A stretch of DNA of 64,000 nt from contig NZ_MJEJ02000046.1 in assembly GCF_002095435.2 (NCBI RefSeq), positions 124,001 to 188,000 on the forward strand. Reading direction: 5' to 3'. Below are positions 51,131 to 59,970 of this stretch, piece by piece. The notes beneath the pieces were generated by a model. It was not told the origin of the DNA and did not search any database. It saw only the letters and a list, made by a program, of their open reading frames with translations. Each line of letters opens with the position of its first letter. The first letter of the stretch is position 1. The stretch is from Williamsia sp. 1138. Its GTDB lineage: Bacteria > Actinomycetota > Actinomycetes > Mycobacteriales > Mycobacteriaceae. The translations under genes were made by a program, and so were the position numbers.

Positions 51131-52009
51131 ATGGATCTGCTCCGACATCTGAGGTTCTTCGTGGCCGTCGCCGATGAGGGACATTTCGGCAACGCCGCGG
51201 TCAGGTTGGAGATGACTCAGCCCCCGGTTTCGCAAGGTCTGCGCCGGCTGGAGCGCAATCTGGGTGTGGAGCTGATCCGCCGTGCGCCGCACGGTGCCGA
51301 ACTGACAGCTGCCGGGCGCGAATTGCTGCCCCGTGCGCGGGTCCTGATCGACGACGCCGACCGATTCACCGGTGAGGCACGTCGCCTGCGCGAGCACGCA
51401 GACGTACTGCGGTGCGGGCTACCGCCCGACCTCGATCCGTCGATCGCAGCTCAGTGCGCCGCGGCACTGGCCGGTCTCGGCTCTGATCAACGTCATCGAA
51501 TCAGCGTGGCGCCCGTGGTCGATCTCGTCGACGATGTGCGCAAGGGTCTACTCGACCTCGCGATAGTCGAACATCCCTGCGTGCGTGATGGTCTCGAGAG
51601 CGGTCCGGTGGCTCGGATCGAGCGCACCTTCCTGGTGCCCGCCGGACATCCGGTCGCGGCGGCGAAGCGGCCGACTGTCCGCATGTTGCAGGGGTTGGCG
51701 CTGGCGCACTCGCCGCGGGCCGCGAATCCACCGGCCTTCGATCTGCTCGTCGACACCCTCCACGTCCGGGGTCTGGACCCGGCGATGCTGCCGGTGCGGG
51801 CGCCGGGCGAGTTGGTGGCCGCGGTGGCCGGCGGCGAAGCGTTCGCCGTTGCTCCGACACCGGGGCACCTGAGCCTGGTCACGGGCATCGAGACGGTCTC
51901 GATGATCTCCGACGACGTGCCATTGCGGTTGTTGGTGATCCGCCGACCCGAGGCACAGCGTCCACCGATCGATTCCCTCGAATCAGCACTGTGGAAGCTC
52001 TCCCGATGA
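51131..52009 (+). CDS. LysR-family transcriptional regulator
   Basis: A 292-residue LTTR. The N-terminal winged helix is LRFFVAVADEGHFGNAAVRLEMTQPPVSQGLRRLERNLGVELIRR (near residues 6-50), the classic LysR sequence, then an effector domain. It ends in an ATGA overlap with the beta-lactamase-like gene, an uncommon arrangement since LysR genes are usually divergent from their targets. Co-translation implies that both products are made together. AmpR-like control is a possibility only. Confidence 0.88.
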   Translation: MDLLRHLRFFVAVADEGHFGNAAVRLEMTQPPVSQGLRRLERNLGVELIRRAPHGAELTAAGRELLPRARVLIDDADRFTGEARRLREHADVLRCGLPPDLDPSIAAQCAAALAGLGSDQRHRISVAPVVDLVDDVRKGLLDLAIVEHPCVRDGLESGPVARIERTFLVPAGHPVAAAKRPTVRMLQGLALAHSPRAANPPAFDLLVDTLHVRGLDPAMLPVRAPGELVAAVAGGEAFAVAPTPGHLSLVTGIETVSMISDDVPLRLLVIRRPEAQRPPIDSLESALWKLSR

Positions 52010-52920
52010 CGGTCGGACATCCTGACAGCGCTGTTGGGCAACGGCTTCGGGAGATCTTCGCCGACGCCGGGTGCGCCGCCTGGTTGCATGCCCGCACCAT
52101 CGGTCGCACGCCGCAGCGCGAGTTCGGTTGGTACGCCGATGACCCTGTGGTGATGGCATCGGTGTACAAACTCCCGTTGCTGGCGGCCCTTTGCGTACAC
52201 GCCGACCGCGGCGACATCAACCTGCGCGACACGATCACGGTCGATCCCAGAGAGTGCGCGGAAGGACCGACAGGCATTGCCACCCTGCATGATCCGATCA
52301 CCTTGAGCTGGCGCGACCTGGCGGTGCAGATGATGGTCGTCTCCGACAACGCAGCAGCCGATGTAATCCTCGCAGAGGTCGGGCTCGACGGTGTTCGCGA
52401 GGTTCTGAACGGCGCGGGATTGCACTCCACGCATGTGGTCGGCGGTATGGCGCAGGTACAGCAACAACTTCTTTCCGACACCGGGTCGAGTACGGTCGCC
52501 GAGGCCTTCGCTGCTCTCGCCGACGTCGACCGGACCGGATCGCTCAGCGCCTACGATCCCGCCTTCGCCAGCGCCACCACTGCCCGGGAGGCAACCTGCC
52601 TGCTCGATCTGATCTGGACCGATCGCGTCGCCTCGGTCGACAGTTGCGAATTCATCCGAACCACGATGCGCAAGCAGGCGTGGAAGCAGCGGATCTCCTC
52701 CGGGTTCCCGCTCGGAATCGCCACGGTGGCCGGCAAGACCGGGACTCTCGGGGCGATCCGCAACGAGGTCGCCGTCGTCGAGTACCCGGGAGAACACCCC
52801 GTCGCCGTAGCCGTCTTCACCCATGCCGCGCGATCGGAGCTGTCGCTGCCGACGGTGGAGGCGGCGATCGGACAGGCAGCACGTGTCGCTGTGAACGAAG
52901 TACGCAGCGTGCTGGGCTGA
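52006..52920 (+). CDS. Serine hydrolase of the class A beta-lactamase fold, without signal peptide
   Basis: A 304-residue protein. The three active-site motifs of the class A fold are present in order: SxxK as SVYK (S52-K55), SDN (113-115) and KTG (244-246). No omega-loop ExxLN sequence is evident. There is no signal peptide, so a periplasmic antibiotic-degrading role is unlikely; relatives annotated as serine hydrolases often act on cytoplasmic esters or amides. The ATG overlaps the LysR stop. The next gene codes for a penicillin-binding lipoprotein, but a palindrome (52958-52980) separates the transcription units. Confidence 0.8.
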   Translation: MTVGHPDSAVGQRLREIFADAGCAAWLHARTIGRTPQREFGWYADDPVVMASVYKLPLLAALCVHADRGDINLRDTITVDPRECAEGPTGIATLHDPITLSWRDLAVQMMVVSDNAAADVILAEVGLDGVREVLNGAGLHSTHVVGGMAQVQQQLLSDTGSSTVAEAFAALADVDRTGSLSAYDPAFASATTAREATCLLDLIWTDRVASVDSCEFIRTTMRKQAWKQRISSGFPLGIATVAGKTGTLGAIRNEVAVVEYPGEHPVAVAVFTHAARSELSLPTVEAAIGQAARVAVNEVRSVLG

Positions 52921-52957
52921 AACGGACTTTGCGCTCTACACACGTCGCTTCAGCTGC

Positions 52958-52980
52958 ACCGATAGCGGACCGCTATCGGT
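52958..52980. terminator. Perfect 23-base palindrome between serine hydrolase and PBP genes
   Basis: Eleven-base arms (ACCGATAGCGG / CCGCTATCGGT) around one base. It lies 38 bases past the hydrolase stop and 55 before the next start. It may fold into a terminator hairpin (ten pairs, three-base loop) or be an operator for the penicillin-binding protein gene. Confidence 0.6.
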
Positions 52981-53035
52981 AGTCAGGGTGTCGTCGGTTG
53001 TTCGGCACGAAGCGCGCTGGTTGAGTTCGCGATCG

Positions 53036-54826
53036 ATGAGAAACGTTGATCGCACTCGGTTCCCCATAGGTATTTTGCTGCTGGTCATGGCGCTGCTGGG
53101 CGCAGGATGCGCCGCGCCGGGCGACGACCCCGAAGACCCCTTTGGCGCTTTCGCATCGGCGCTGACCTCCGGCGACGCGAGCAGGGCAGCCGAACACACC
53201 ACCGATCCGGCCGCGGCGGACGCGGCGATCAACGACATGTTCACCCACCTCGGCGAATCCGCCGAGGTGCGGGTGAGTGCCCGCGAGGTAGACGACGCCG
53301 GCGCCGGACATTTGACGATGTCCTGGACGTTCGGCGAGGGCACAGAACTCGACTACCAGACCAGCGGGCGCGCCGTCGACACCGACGACGGATGGCGTCT
53401 GGAATGGTCTCCGACCCTGCTGCACGACAACCTCGCGCCGGGAGCGCACTTCCAGTACTCGGACGACAGGAATCTGTTGACGCCTGTGGTCGACCGCGGC
53501 GGTGCGGACCTGATGACCTGGCAGACCGTCGGTGTGATCACCCTTCGCCGTGAATCCCTTTCGGAGGGATCAGCTGCGCTGGCCCCTGTGCTCGCCCCCA
53601 TCGATCCCTCGATCACCGACGCATCGATCCGGACCGCGGCCGGGCAGCAGCAGGGCGACACCATCACCGTTGCGACACTGCGCGAACGCGACCTCGACCG
53701 CGTGCGGACCCGCCTCGAGTCGATCAACGGCGTCACCGTCGAGGAGCAGGGAAAGCTCCTCACCGCCGACAGGGCGTTGAAGTCGCCGGTGTTCGCCGGT
53801 GTCGACGAGGCGTGGAACAACCGCGTCTCACAGGGTGCCGGCTGGTCTGTCAGCATCGTCGACTCCGACGGGAATCCCGTCGACAAGCTCACCTCGGTTG
53901 CGGCGCAGCCGACCGACCCGCTTCAGCTGACCCTGGACCGGCGGCTACAACTGCTGGCCCAGCAGGCCGTTGCAGCGCAGAGCAAACCGGCCGTGTTCGT
54001 GGCCATGTCCACCTCGACCGGAGGACTCCTCGCGGTGGCACAGAACGGCGCCGCAGACCGCGATGGCGCGATCGCGCTCAGTGGTCTCTACCCGCCCGGC
54101 TCCACCTTCAAGACGATCACCACCGCGGCAGCGCTGTCGGCGGGCACCGCCACGCCCGACACCGTCCTACCCTGCCCCGGCCGCGCCACCATCGAGGGCC
54201 GGACGATACCCAACGAGGACGACTTCGACCTCGGCAAGGTGCCCCTGTCGACGGCGTTCGCCCGGTCGTGCAACACCACGATGGCCGCCCTGTCGAACCG
54301 GCTCGGTCCGGATGCACTCCCGGCTGTGGCGCAGCAGTTGGGCATCGGCGTGGATTTCGTGGTCCCGGGGATCGTCACCGTCACCGGGACCGTGCCCCGT
54401 GCGGACAGTCCGGCTCTGCGGGTGGAGAACGGTATCGGACAGGGCAGCGTCACGGCGTCACCGTTCGGGATGGCCGTGGCCGAGGCCAGTCTGGGGCACG
54501 GATCCATGGTGTTGCCGAGCCTGATCGTCGGCGAGCAGACCACTGCGGACACGACGCCGGAACCGCTCGATCCCAAGGTGACCAGCCAATTACGGGCAAT
54601 GATGCGGCAAACGGTCACCTCGGGCACCGCGAGCGCACTCGGTGACATCGACGGTCTCGGCGGCAAGACCGGGACCGCCGAGTACGGCGACGACGGCGAA
54701 GCGCACGGATGGTTCACCGGCATATCCGGTGACATCGCCTTCGCATCACTCGTCGTCGGGGGCGGCAGCTCACAGCCGGCTGTCGAAGTCGCCGGGGACT
54801 TCCTCCGACCGGCGGGCGGGGCGTAG
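53036..54826 (+). CDS. Penicillin-binding lipoprotein with MecA-N-like domain
   Basis: A 596-residue transpeptidase. A short signal with probable lipobox GAGC (Cys 25) precedes an NTF2-like MecA N-terminal domain (about 34-140), a dimerisation region, and the transpeptidase domain with STFK (356-359), SCN (411-413) and KTGT (544-547). This layout matches mycobacterial Rv2864c-type PBPs of the PBP2a group, which cross-link peptidoglycan. The start at 53036 (MRNVDRTRF) gives the tidy lipoprotein signal; a GTG at 52988 is possible. Confidence 0.9.
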   Translation: MRNVDRTRFPIGILLLVMALLGAGCAAPGDDPEDPFGAFASALTSGDASRAAEHTTDPAAADAAINDMFTHLGESAEVRVSAREVDDAGAGHLTMSWTFGEGTELDYQTSGRAVDTDDGWRLEWSPTLLHDNLAPGAHFQYSDDRNLLTPVVDRGGADLMTWQTVGVITLRRESLSEGSAALAPVLAPIDPSITDASIRTAAGQQQGDTITVATLRERDLDRVRTRLESINGVTVEEQGKLLTADRALKSPVFAGVDEAWNNRVSQGAGWSVSIVDSDGNPVDKLTSVAAQPTDPLQLTLDRRLQLLAQQAVAAQSKPAVFVAMSTSTGGLLAVAQNGAADRDGAIALSGLYPPGSTFKTITTAAALSAGTATPDTVLPCPGRATIEGRTIPNEDDFDLGKVPLSTAFARSCNTTMAALSNRLGPDALPAVAQQLGIGVDFVVPGIVTVTGTVPRADSPALRVENGIGQGSVTASPFGMAVAEASLGHGSMVLPSLIVGEQTTADTTPEPLDPKVTSQLRAMMRQTVTSGTASALGDIDGLGGKTGTAEYGDDGEAHGWFTGISGDIAFASLVVGGGSSQPAVEVAGDFLRPAGGA

Positions 54827-54886
54827 GCCAGGACTCCCCTCGGCGAAGCTTTGTGGCGTCATCGGCGTGCGACTACCGTCGCAACT

Positions 54887-55375
54887 GTGACGAGGACACT
54901 GATCTTGATGCGGCACGGCAAGTCCGGTTACCCGGACGGGGTCCGCGACCACGAGCGCCCGCTGGCCGAACGCGGACGGCGCGAAGCCGCCCTGGCCGGC
55001 CGCTGGATCGCTGACGCCGGCCTCACCGTCGACCACGTCCTCTGCTCGACCTCGACCCGCACGCGGCAGACGCTGGAGCGCACGGGCATCGCTGCGCCGG
55101 TGACCTACGTCGACGACATCTACGGTGGGCATCCAGACCACATCCTCGAAGCGATCCGGGTGCACGCACCGTCGCAGGCGCAGACGCTGCTCGTCGTCGG
55201 ACACGAGCCCGGAATGCCTGCAACGGCACTGGCGCTCGACCCGGAAGGGCAGATCGACCGGTTTCCGACCTCGGCATACGCCGTGGTCGAGACCGAAACA
55301 CCCTGGGACCAGTTGGGTCTTGCCCCCGACCCGACAGCTCGGCTGACTCAGATGGTGATTCCGCGGGAGCCCTGA
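54887..55375 (+). CDS. Histidine phosphatase (SixA-like)
   Basis: A 162-residue histidine-phosphatase-superfamily protein. The phosphate-binding RHG motif is in LILMRHGKSGYP (near residues 5-16), STSTRTRQT follows, and the second catalytic His is in VVGHEPGM. SixA-type enzymes dephosphorylate phosphohistidine; the substrate here is unknown. The GTG start at 54887 lies 60 bases after the PBP gene, and a stretch of the same strand without terminator suggests a shared transcript. Confidence 0.85.
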   Translation: MTRTLILMRHGKSGYPDGVRDHERPLAERGRREAALAGRWIADAGLTVDHVLCSTSTRTRQTLERTGIAAPVTYVDDIYGGHPDHILEAIRVHAPSQAQTLLVVGHEPGMPATALALDPEGQIDRFPTSAYAVVETETPWDQLGLAPDPTARLTQMVIPREP

Positions 55376-55580
55376 CACCTCTCCCCCACCCGAATTTGCG
55401 TCTTCCCCACGTTATTTCCGGTGGGCCGCGCAAAAACAGGTGGGCGGTGTGATCGAGTCGACCCGAGAGTAAGCGCGCGAAAAAGGCCACACGATCGCCG
55501 CTGCAGGCCCCAGAATGTCCAGAGTCAGACGGTTTTGGCCATACTGGACAAAACTCTTAATGCCGGCCCAGGAGACAGCA

Positions 55581-55982
55581 ATGAAGCTTCCCGCATCAAA
55601 GATCGACGTGAAGACCATGGCCATACTGCTCGGGGCAGGGCGCGCGGGGCTCGGTCTCGGCTACATGTTCGCCCCCAAGACGACCGCGCAGGGTGTGATC
55701 GGCACCGAGGCCGCACTGCCCGGCGCGAAGCTGACCAACAGGATGTTCGGCGCCCGCGAGGTCTACCTCGGTGGCGTCGTCGTCGCGGCCGCACAGGCCC
55801 AGGAGAATCCGCTGCTCAAAAAGCTGCTGCTGTCGGGCGCGGGCGTCGATGCCTGGGACGCCACCGCCGCGCTGACCACCGGCGGCATCCCTAAGCTTCC
55901 CAAGTACGCCCTGACCGCCGTGGCAGTGAGCTACGCCGCGCTCGGGGTCTACATCGCCGCGCAGATCCCCGACAAGACCTGA
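55581..55982 (+). CDS. Small membrane protein (DUF4267-like)
   Basis: A 133-residue protein with hydrophobic segments at about residues 12-30, 50-70 and 105-125 and small Gly/Ala-rich packing (GAGRAGLGLGYMFAP). It resembles DUF4267-type membrane proteins with their conserved GxRE (here FGAREVYLG). The ATG at 55581 has GGAG ten bases upstream. The stop shares bases with the start of the glutamine amidotransferase gene (TGATG), so they are coupled. No function known. Confidence 0.65.
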   Translation: MKLPASKIDVKTMAILLGAGRAGLGLGYMFAPKTTAQGVIGTEAALPGAKLTNRMFGAREVYLGGVVVAAAQAQENPLLKKLLLSGAGVDAWDATAALTTGGIPKLPKYALTAVAVSYAALGVYIAAQIPDKT

Positions 55983-56731
55983 TGGCCGAGCTAAGCGAGA
56001 CGGCCCAGCTCAGCGAGAACTCGACGGCGCGGCGCGGCAAAGCCCTCTTCGTGGTCCACGACACCGACACCGACCGCGGCATCGCCGACACCGGGACCCT
56101 CCGCGGCCACGTGGCAGACCGCGGCTACGAGGTCCAGATCGTGCACCCCTCCGGCGAACTCCCCGACGTCGGCGGTTTCGAATTCGTCGTCGTCATGGGC
56201 TCATCGGAGTCGGCGTACGACGACTCGGTGCCCTGGCTCGCCGCGGAGTTGACCTTCCTGCGGGCCGCCTTGGCGGCGAACGTGCCGATCTTCGGCGTGT
56301 GTTTCGGCGGGCAACTCCTCAGTCGCGTGCTCGGCGGCACCGTCAAGCGATCCGAACACCCCGAACACGGGTACGTGACGGTGAACAGTGTGGCGCCGGA
56401 CCTGGTGTCGAACGGGCCCTGGATGCAGATGCACTTCGACCGCTTCTCGCTCCCTCCGGGCGCCCGCGAGATCGCCCGGAACGGTGCTGCGCTGCAAGCC
56501 TTCACGTTCGGACGCAACCTCGGCGTGCAGTTCCATCCCGAGATCTCCCCTGCCGTGTGGGCGACCTGGCAGGCCAGCTGGGCGGTGAGCCGCGAAGGTC
56601 AACTCGTCGTCGAACGCGGTATAGATCTACAGAAGATCACCGCCGAGATCACCGCGCGCGCAGAGGAATCACACCGCAACTGCGGGATCCTGCTGGATGC
56701 CTTCCTGAAGCTCGTTCACGCACCCGTGTAG
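55982..56731 (+). CDS. Class I glutamine amidotransferase (GMP synthase-like)
   Basis: A 249-residue type 1 GATase. Catalytic Cys107 is in GVCFGGQ and His185-Pro-Glu187 is in QFHPEIS; this completes the Cys-His-Glu triad. It is a stand-alone amidotransferase domain that releases ammonia from glutamine for an unknown acceptor. It overlaps the DUF4267-like gene by one base. Its last 16 bases overlap the convergent lipase gene. Probably not GMP synthase, which would carry a fused synthetase. Confidence 0.87.
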   Translation: MAELSETAQLSENSTARRGKALFVVHDTDTDRGIADTGTLRGHVADRGYEVQIVHPSGELPDVGGFEFVVVMGSSESAYDDSVPWLAAELTFLRAALAANVPIFGVCFGGQLLSRVLGGTVKRSEHPEHGYVTVNSVAPDLVSNGPWMQMHFDRFSLPPGAREIARNGAALQAFTFGRNLGVQFHPEISPAVWATWQASWAVSREGQLVVERGIDLQKITAEITARAEESHRNCGILLDAFLKLVHAPV

Positions 56732-57678
56732 GGCGGCACCGCCAGACACGGAACCGGGCGCGGATGCTTCGGATCAAGCGCATTGAGGACCATCGCCTCC
56801 GTCCGCTGGTTCGCGACGATCGACAGGTGATCGGAGCGATCGAGCGAACACGTGTCCTGCACAACGATGTTCGTGACCTCGATGCCCGCGGGCCCCGCCA
56901 GGATGCCGCTGGTGTACGGCGTCACGAGCTGGTCGTAGCGGGTGGCGATGTTGGTGTACGTGATGCCCTCCACGTAGGGCCCGTTCGGGGCGTCGATGGC
57001 GGCGGCGAAGTCGTCATCGTTCGGGGCCGCAACACAATCTGGACAGTCGGTCTGCGGGACCGCAGCCGGTGGCAGCCCGAGCGCGTCGGCGAACATCGCG
57101 ATCAGGTCAGAGCGTCCCTGTCCGTCACCGTCAGAGCCCTGCCAGAACGGCGCCAGCGACACGTACTTGTCGATGTGGCGGGCGCCTCCGTAGTACTTCG
57201 CCCAGTATGTCGGGATCTGCGTACCCTGCGAATGACCCACGATGTCAACCTTTTCCGCACCGGTCTTGGCGAGAACGTTGTCGACGAAGAGCTTGAGCTG
57301 CCAGGCACTGATGGTCTTGTCACCGAGTCCGCCGATCCGCGAGAGAGGCCACTGCGGCGACAGCTCCCCGTAGGTCAGCGCAAAGACGCAATAGCCCTCG
57401 TTCTTGAGCGCAGGCACCAGTGAGATCCAGTTCGTCTGCTGCGAACCCGCCGTTCCATGCACCAGGACGACCGGATTGGGATGCTCCGGCGAGGGTTTAC
57501 ATCCGTAGTCGTTGGAGCCGGGAAGGGACCCACCCGGGTTTGCGAGTTCGGCGGGGATCCCGGCGAGGAAGTTGTGGTCGACCGGTAGCGGCGCAGCAGA
57601 CGCTGCGGGCGCGAAACCCAGTCCGACAGCCAGTGCCAGAGCTGCGACCACCACACCTGATCGCTTCGTCCACCTCAT
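56716..57678 (-). CDS. Secreted triacylglycerol lipase/esterase
   Basis: A 320-residue secreted alpha/beta-hydrolase. The signal peptide is MRWTKRSGVVVAALALAVGLG with probable cleavage after ASA (28/29). The oxyanion segment VVLVHGTAGSQ lies near 70-80 and the nucleophile is Ser150 in GHSQG. Late His is in DHLSIV. Four cysteines (C60 and C97; the DCPDC pair) suggest disulfides. Family resemblance is to actinobacterial lipase class 2/EstA-like enzymes that cut fatty acyl esters outside the cell. It is convergent with the amidotransferase gene, overlapping 16 bases. Confidence 0.85.
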   Translation of the reverse strand: MRWTKRSGVVVAALALAVGLGFAPAASAAPLPVDHNFLAGIPAELANPGGSLPGSNDYGCKPSPEHPNPVVLVHGTAGSQQTNWISLVPALKNEGYCVFALTYGELSPQWPLSRIGGLGDKTISAWQLKLFVDNVLAKTGAEKVDIVGHSQGTQIPTYWAKYYGGARHIDKYVSLAPFWQGSDGDGQGRSDLIAMFADALGLPPAAVPQTDCPDCVAAPNDDDFAAAIDAPNGPYVEGITYTNIATRYDQLVTPYTSGILAGPAGIEVTNIVVQDTCSLDRSDHLSIVANQRTEAMVLNALDPKHPRPVPCLAVPPYTGA

Positions 57679-57734
57679 GCTGATTCCTCTCGCTGCCCCG
57701 GTGGAAAACTAGCATCGCGGCCGGTGCCGAGGGC

Positions 57735-58802
57735 CTATTCCGGCATCACCAGGTCCAGGCGCACCCCGAGCAGACGGATCGGGCGGTCGAACTCGAACTT
57801 GTGCAGGACCTCGAGCATCGCCGGCTCGATGACATCGATATCGATGGTCGGCGCGGGCAGCTTGCGCGACTTCGTGCGCGTGTAGAACGTCATCGTTCGA
57901 ACCGTGACAGCGACCCGGAAGGCGACCCGATCCTCGGACACCACCTGCGCCAACAACTCTCGGGTCAACTTTCGGATCGCGTCATCGATCTCAGCGGGCT
58001 CGGACAGATCCTTGGGAAACGTCTCGACCTTGCTGTGCGAGCGCGGGATGAACGGTTCGGTCTCGACATTGATGTCGCCGCCGCCCCGCGAGAGCAAGTG
58101 GAGCCAATTGCCGAGATGGGGTCCGAACTCGGCGACAAGCCGGCCGCGGTCCTCGGCGGCCAACTGCTCGACGGTCGAGATCCCCAGCGCCTCGAGTTTG
58201 GCGGTGGTTTTCGGTCCCACGCTCCAGAGGTCGCCGACCCCACGCTCGCCCATGATCGGCATCCAGTTGCTGCTGTTCAGTACAAAAATGTGCTCGGGAT
58301 CGCGCTTGGCGAATCCCGTCGCCATCTTCGCCCGCTGCTTGTTGTCGCTGATCCCCACCGCCGACGACAGACCACGCTCATCGAGGATCCGTTGCCGGAT
58401 GGACTGCGCCAGCCCGATCGGGTCGACCCCCGACTCCGTCGCGGGCACACCCAGGAACGCCTCGTCCCAGCCGATGACCTCGACCGGATATCCGAAACTC
58501 CGCAGAGTGCTCATCACCTCGGCGGACGCGGCGTCATACGACGCATGGTCCAGCGGCAGGTACACCGCATCGGGCATCTTCCGGAACGCCGACCGCAACG
58601 GCATCCCGGCCCGCACGCCGACATCGCGGGCCTCATACGACGCGCACGTGACGACTTTGCGGGGTTCGGTCGGGTCGCCGGTGCCGCCCACGATCACCGG
58701 GACACCGACGAGTTCGGGGTTTCCGCGGCGCTCGACAGACACCTGGAACTGGTCCAGGTCGACGTGCATGATCGCGCGGTAGCGCCGGAGCGGCTCAGTC
58801 AT
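57735..58802 (-). CDS. dinP: DNA polymerase IV, DinP type
   Basis: A 355-residue Y-family polymerase. The catalytic sites are HVDLDQFQVSVE (near residues 13-24) and GWDEAFLGV (near 110-118), with GDPTEPRKVVTCASYEAR and the thumb helix GISDNKQRAKMATG. These match mycobacterial DinP (DinB2, Rv3056) rather than DinX, as I recall the sequence. The protein ends at RLLGVRLDLVMPE with no clear beta-clamp-binding tail, as in that group. Translesion synthesis of damaged DNA is the family role. The start lies 26 bases past a strong terminator. Confidence 0.9.
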   Translation of the reverse strand: MTEPLRRYRAIMHVDLDQFQVSVERRGNPELVGVPVIVGGTGDPTEPRKVVTCASYEARDVGVRAGMPLRSAFRKMPDAVYLPLDHASYDAASAEVMSTLRSFGYPVEVIGWDEAFLGVPATESGVDPIGLAQSIRQRILDERGLSSAVGISDNKQRAKMATGFAKRDPEHIFVLNSSNWMPIMGERGVGDLWSVGPKTTAKLEALGISTVEQLAAEDRGRLVAEFGPHLGNWLHLLSRGGGDINVETEPFIPRSHSKVETFPKDLSEPAEIDDAIRKLTRELLAQVVSEDRVAFRVAVTVRTMTFYTRTKSRKLPAPTIDIDVIEPAMLEVLHKFEFDRPIRLLGVRLDLVMPE

Positions 58803-58827
58803 CCCTGCCGACGTTATGGCAAAACGA

Positions 58828-58861
58828 GGTCAGGCGCCTGCGCAATCGCAGGCGCCTGACC
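58828..58861 (-). terminator. Strong intrinsic terminator after the SsuA-like receptor gene
   Basis: A perfect 15-base GC-rich stem (58828-58842 with 58847-58861) with a four-base loop, followed on the minus strand by TCGTTTTG. It lies 19 bases past the receptor gene stop. It would shield dinP from read-through. Confidence 0.85.
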
Positions 58862-58879
58862 GCACGAGGCTAAAGTGAC

Positions 58880-59935
58880 TCAGACACCCTCCTCGTTCGA
58901 GGCCGGCGGATACGTCCCGTTCGCGTATGGATTGAACTCATTGGTGTACAGCTCGTCGACCTTGATCCCGGCGGGTAGCTCACCGAGCCGAACCGCCTCG
59001 TCGATCCAGAGGCTGAACTCGTCGGGCTCGATCACCCCACCGGGCACCGGGACGCCGGGGCTCTTCCACTGCTTCACGAACTCGGTGTTCTCGTTGCGGC
59101 CACGGTCGTCGATCACCTTGACGAACCGGTTGACCACTTCCTCACGCGGACGCAGCTGCGCCCATCGGATGGCGCGGGCCACGCCCTGGACGTAGTCCTT
59201 CACCACCTCCGGGTTCTCCTTGATGTAGTCATCCCGGAAGACCGCGGTGGCGATGGACAGATTTCCGATGAGACTGGTGTCCCGGAAGATCTCGTGCAGA
59301 CCGCCCTTCTGTAGGGCCACGTCCTTGAAAATGGTCCCGAGGTTACCCACCTCGATCTGCTGCTCCCGTAACGCCAGTTCGGTGTTGATCGGCGGGACGA
59401 CGGTCAGCCCCACATTCTTGATGTCGGCATCTGAGACCCCCTCGCGGTGCAGCCACTCCTTGATGGCGTACTCGTGATAGGCGCCGAGCGTGTTGATGCC
59501 GACCTTCTTACCGACCAGGTCCTGCGCGGTCTCGATCCCACTGCCCTCCAGGGAGTAGTACCCGTGGAACGTTTCGGTGTCCGAACCGTTGGTGGAGACG
59601 ACCCCGGTCACCTTCGACCCGGCCTGCTGCAACTTGGCCACCGACCCGTTGAATGCCGAGCCGGTGTCGATCTCACCGGTTGCCACCGCCTGGATGTCCT
59701 GCGGCCCGCTCGTGGTGTCCCCGACCCACTCGAGTTCGACCTTCTGGAAGTAGCCCAGCGATTCGGCGAGCTCGGACCACCCGACCTGTGATGCCCATCC
59801 TTGGTATCGCACCGTCACCTTGCCGTCCGCCCCGACCTCCGCGGTCTCACTCGTCGAACACGATGCCAAGACCACCGTGAGGACGGTGAACACCGCGATC
59901 GCGGTACCGGAGAAAAACTTTGGTCGACTTCGCAT
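58880..59935 (-). CDS. ABC transporter substrate-binding lipoprotein (SsuA/TauA/NMT1-like)
   Basis: A 351-residue lipoprotein. The ATG at 59935 is chosen because AAGGA lies eight bases upstream; the ATG two codons earlier would be too close to it. The signal FFSGTAIAVFTVLTVVLASC has lipobox LASC. The mature region has TSGPQDIQAVATGEIDTGSAFNG and GKKVGINTLGAYHEYAIKEWL, characteristic of sulfonate, nitrate and thiamine-precursor receptors. It is paralogous to the receptor at 63135 across the whole visible length. No permease or ATPase lies beside it. Confidence 0.87.
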   Translation of the reverse strand: MRSRPKFFSGTAIAVFTVLTVVLASCSTSETAEVGADGKVTVRYQGWASQVGWSELAESLGYFQKVELEWVGDTTSGPQDIQAVATGEIDTGSAFNGSVAKLQQAGSKVTGVVSTNGSDTETFHGYYSLEGSGIETAQDLVGKKVGINTLGAYHEYAIKEWLHREGVSDADIKNVGLTVVPPINTELALREQQIEVGNLGTIFKDVALQKGGLHEIFRDTSLIGNLSIATAVFRDDYIKENPEVVKDYVQGVARAIRWAQLRPREEVVNRFVKVIDDRGRNENTEFVKQWKSPGVPVPGGVIEPDEFSLWIDEAVRLGELPAGIKVDELYTNEFNPYANGTYPPASNEEGV

Positions 59936-59970
59936 CTTCATATTCCTTGTGGGTGATTCCGGGTACCGGG

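Noticed and set aside
52006-52920. Calling the serine hydrolase a beta-lactamase resistance gene
   Set aside because: It has the active-site motifs but no signal peptide and no clear omega-loop glutamate, so resistance is not supported.
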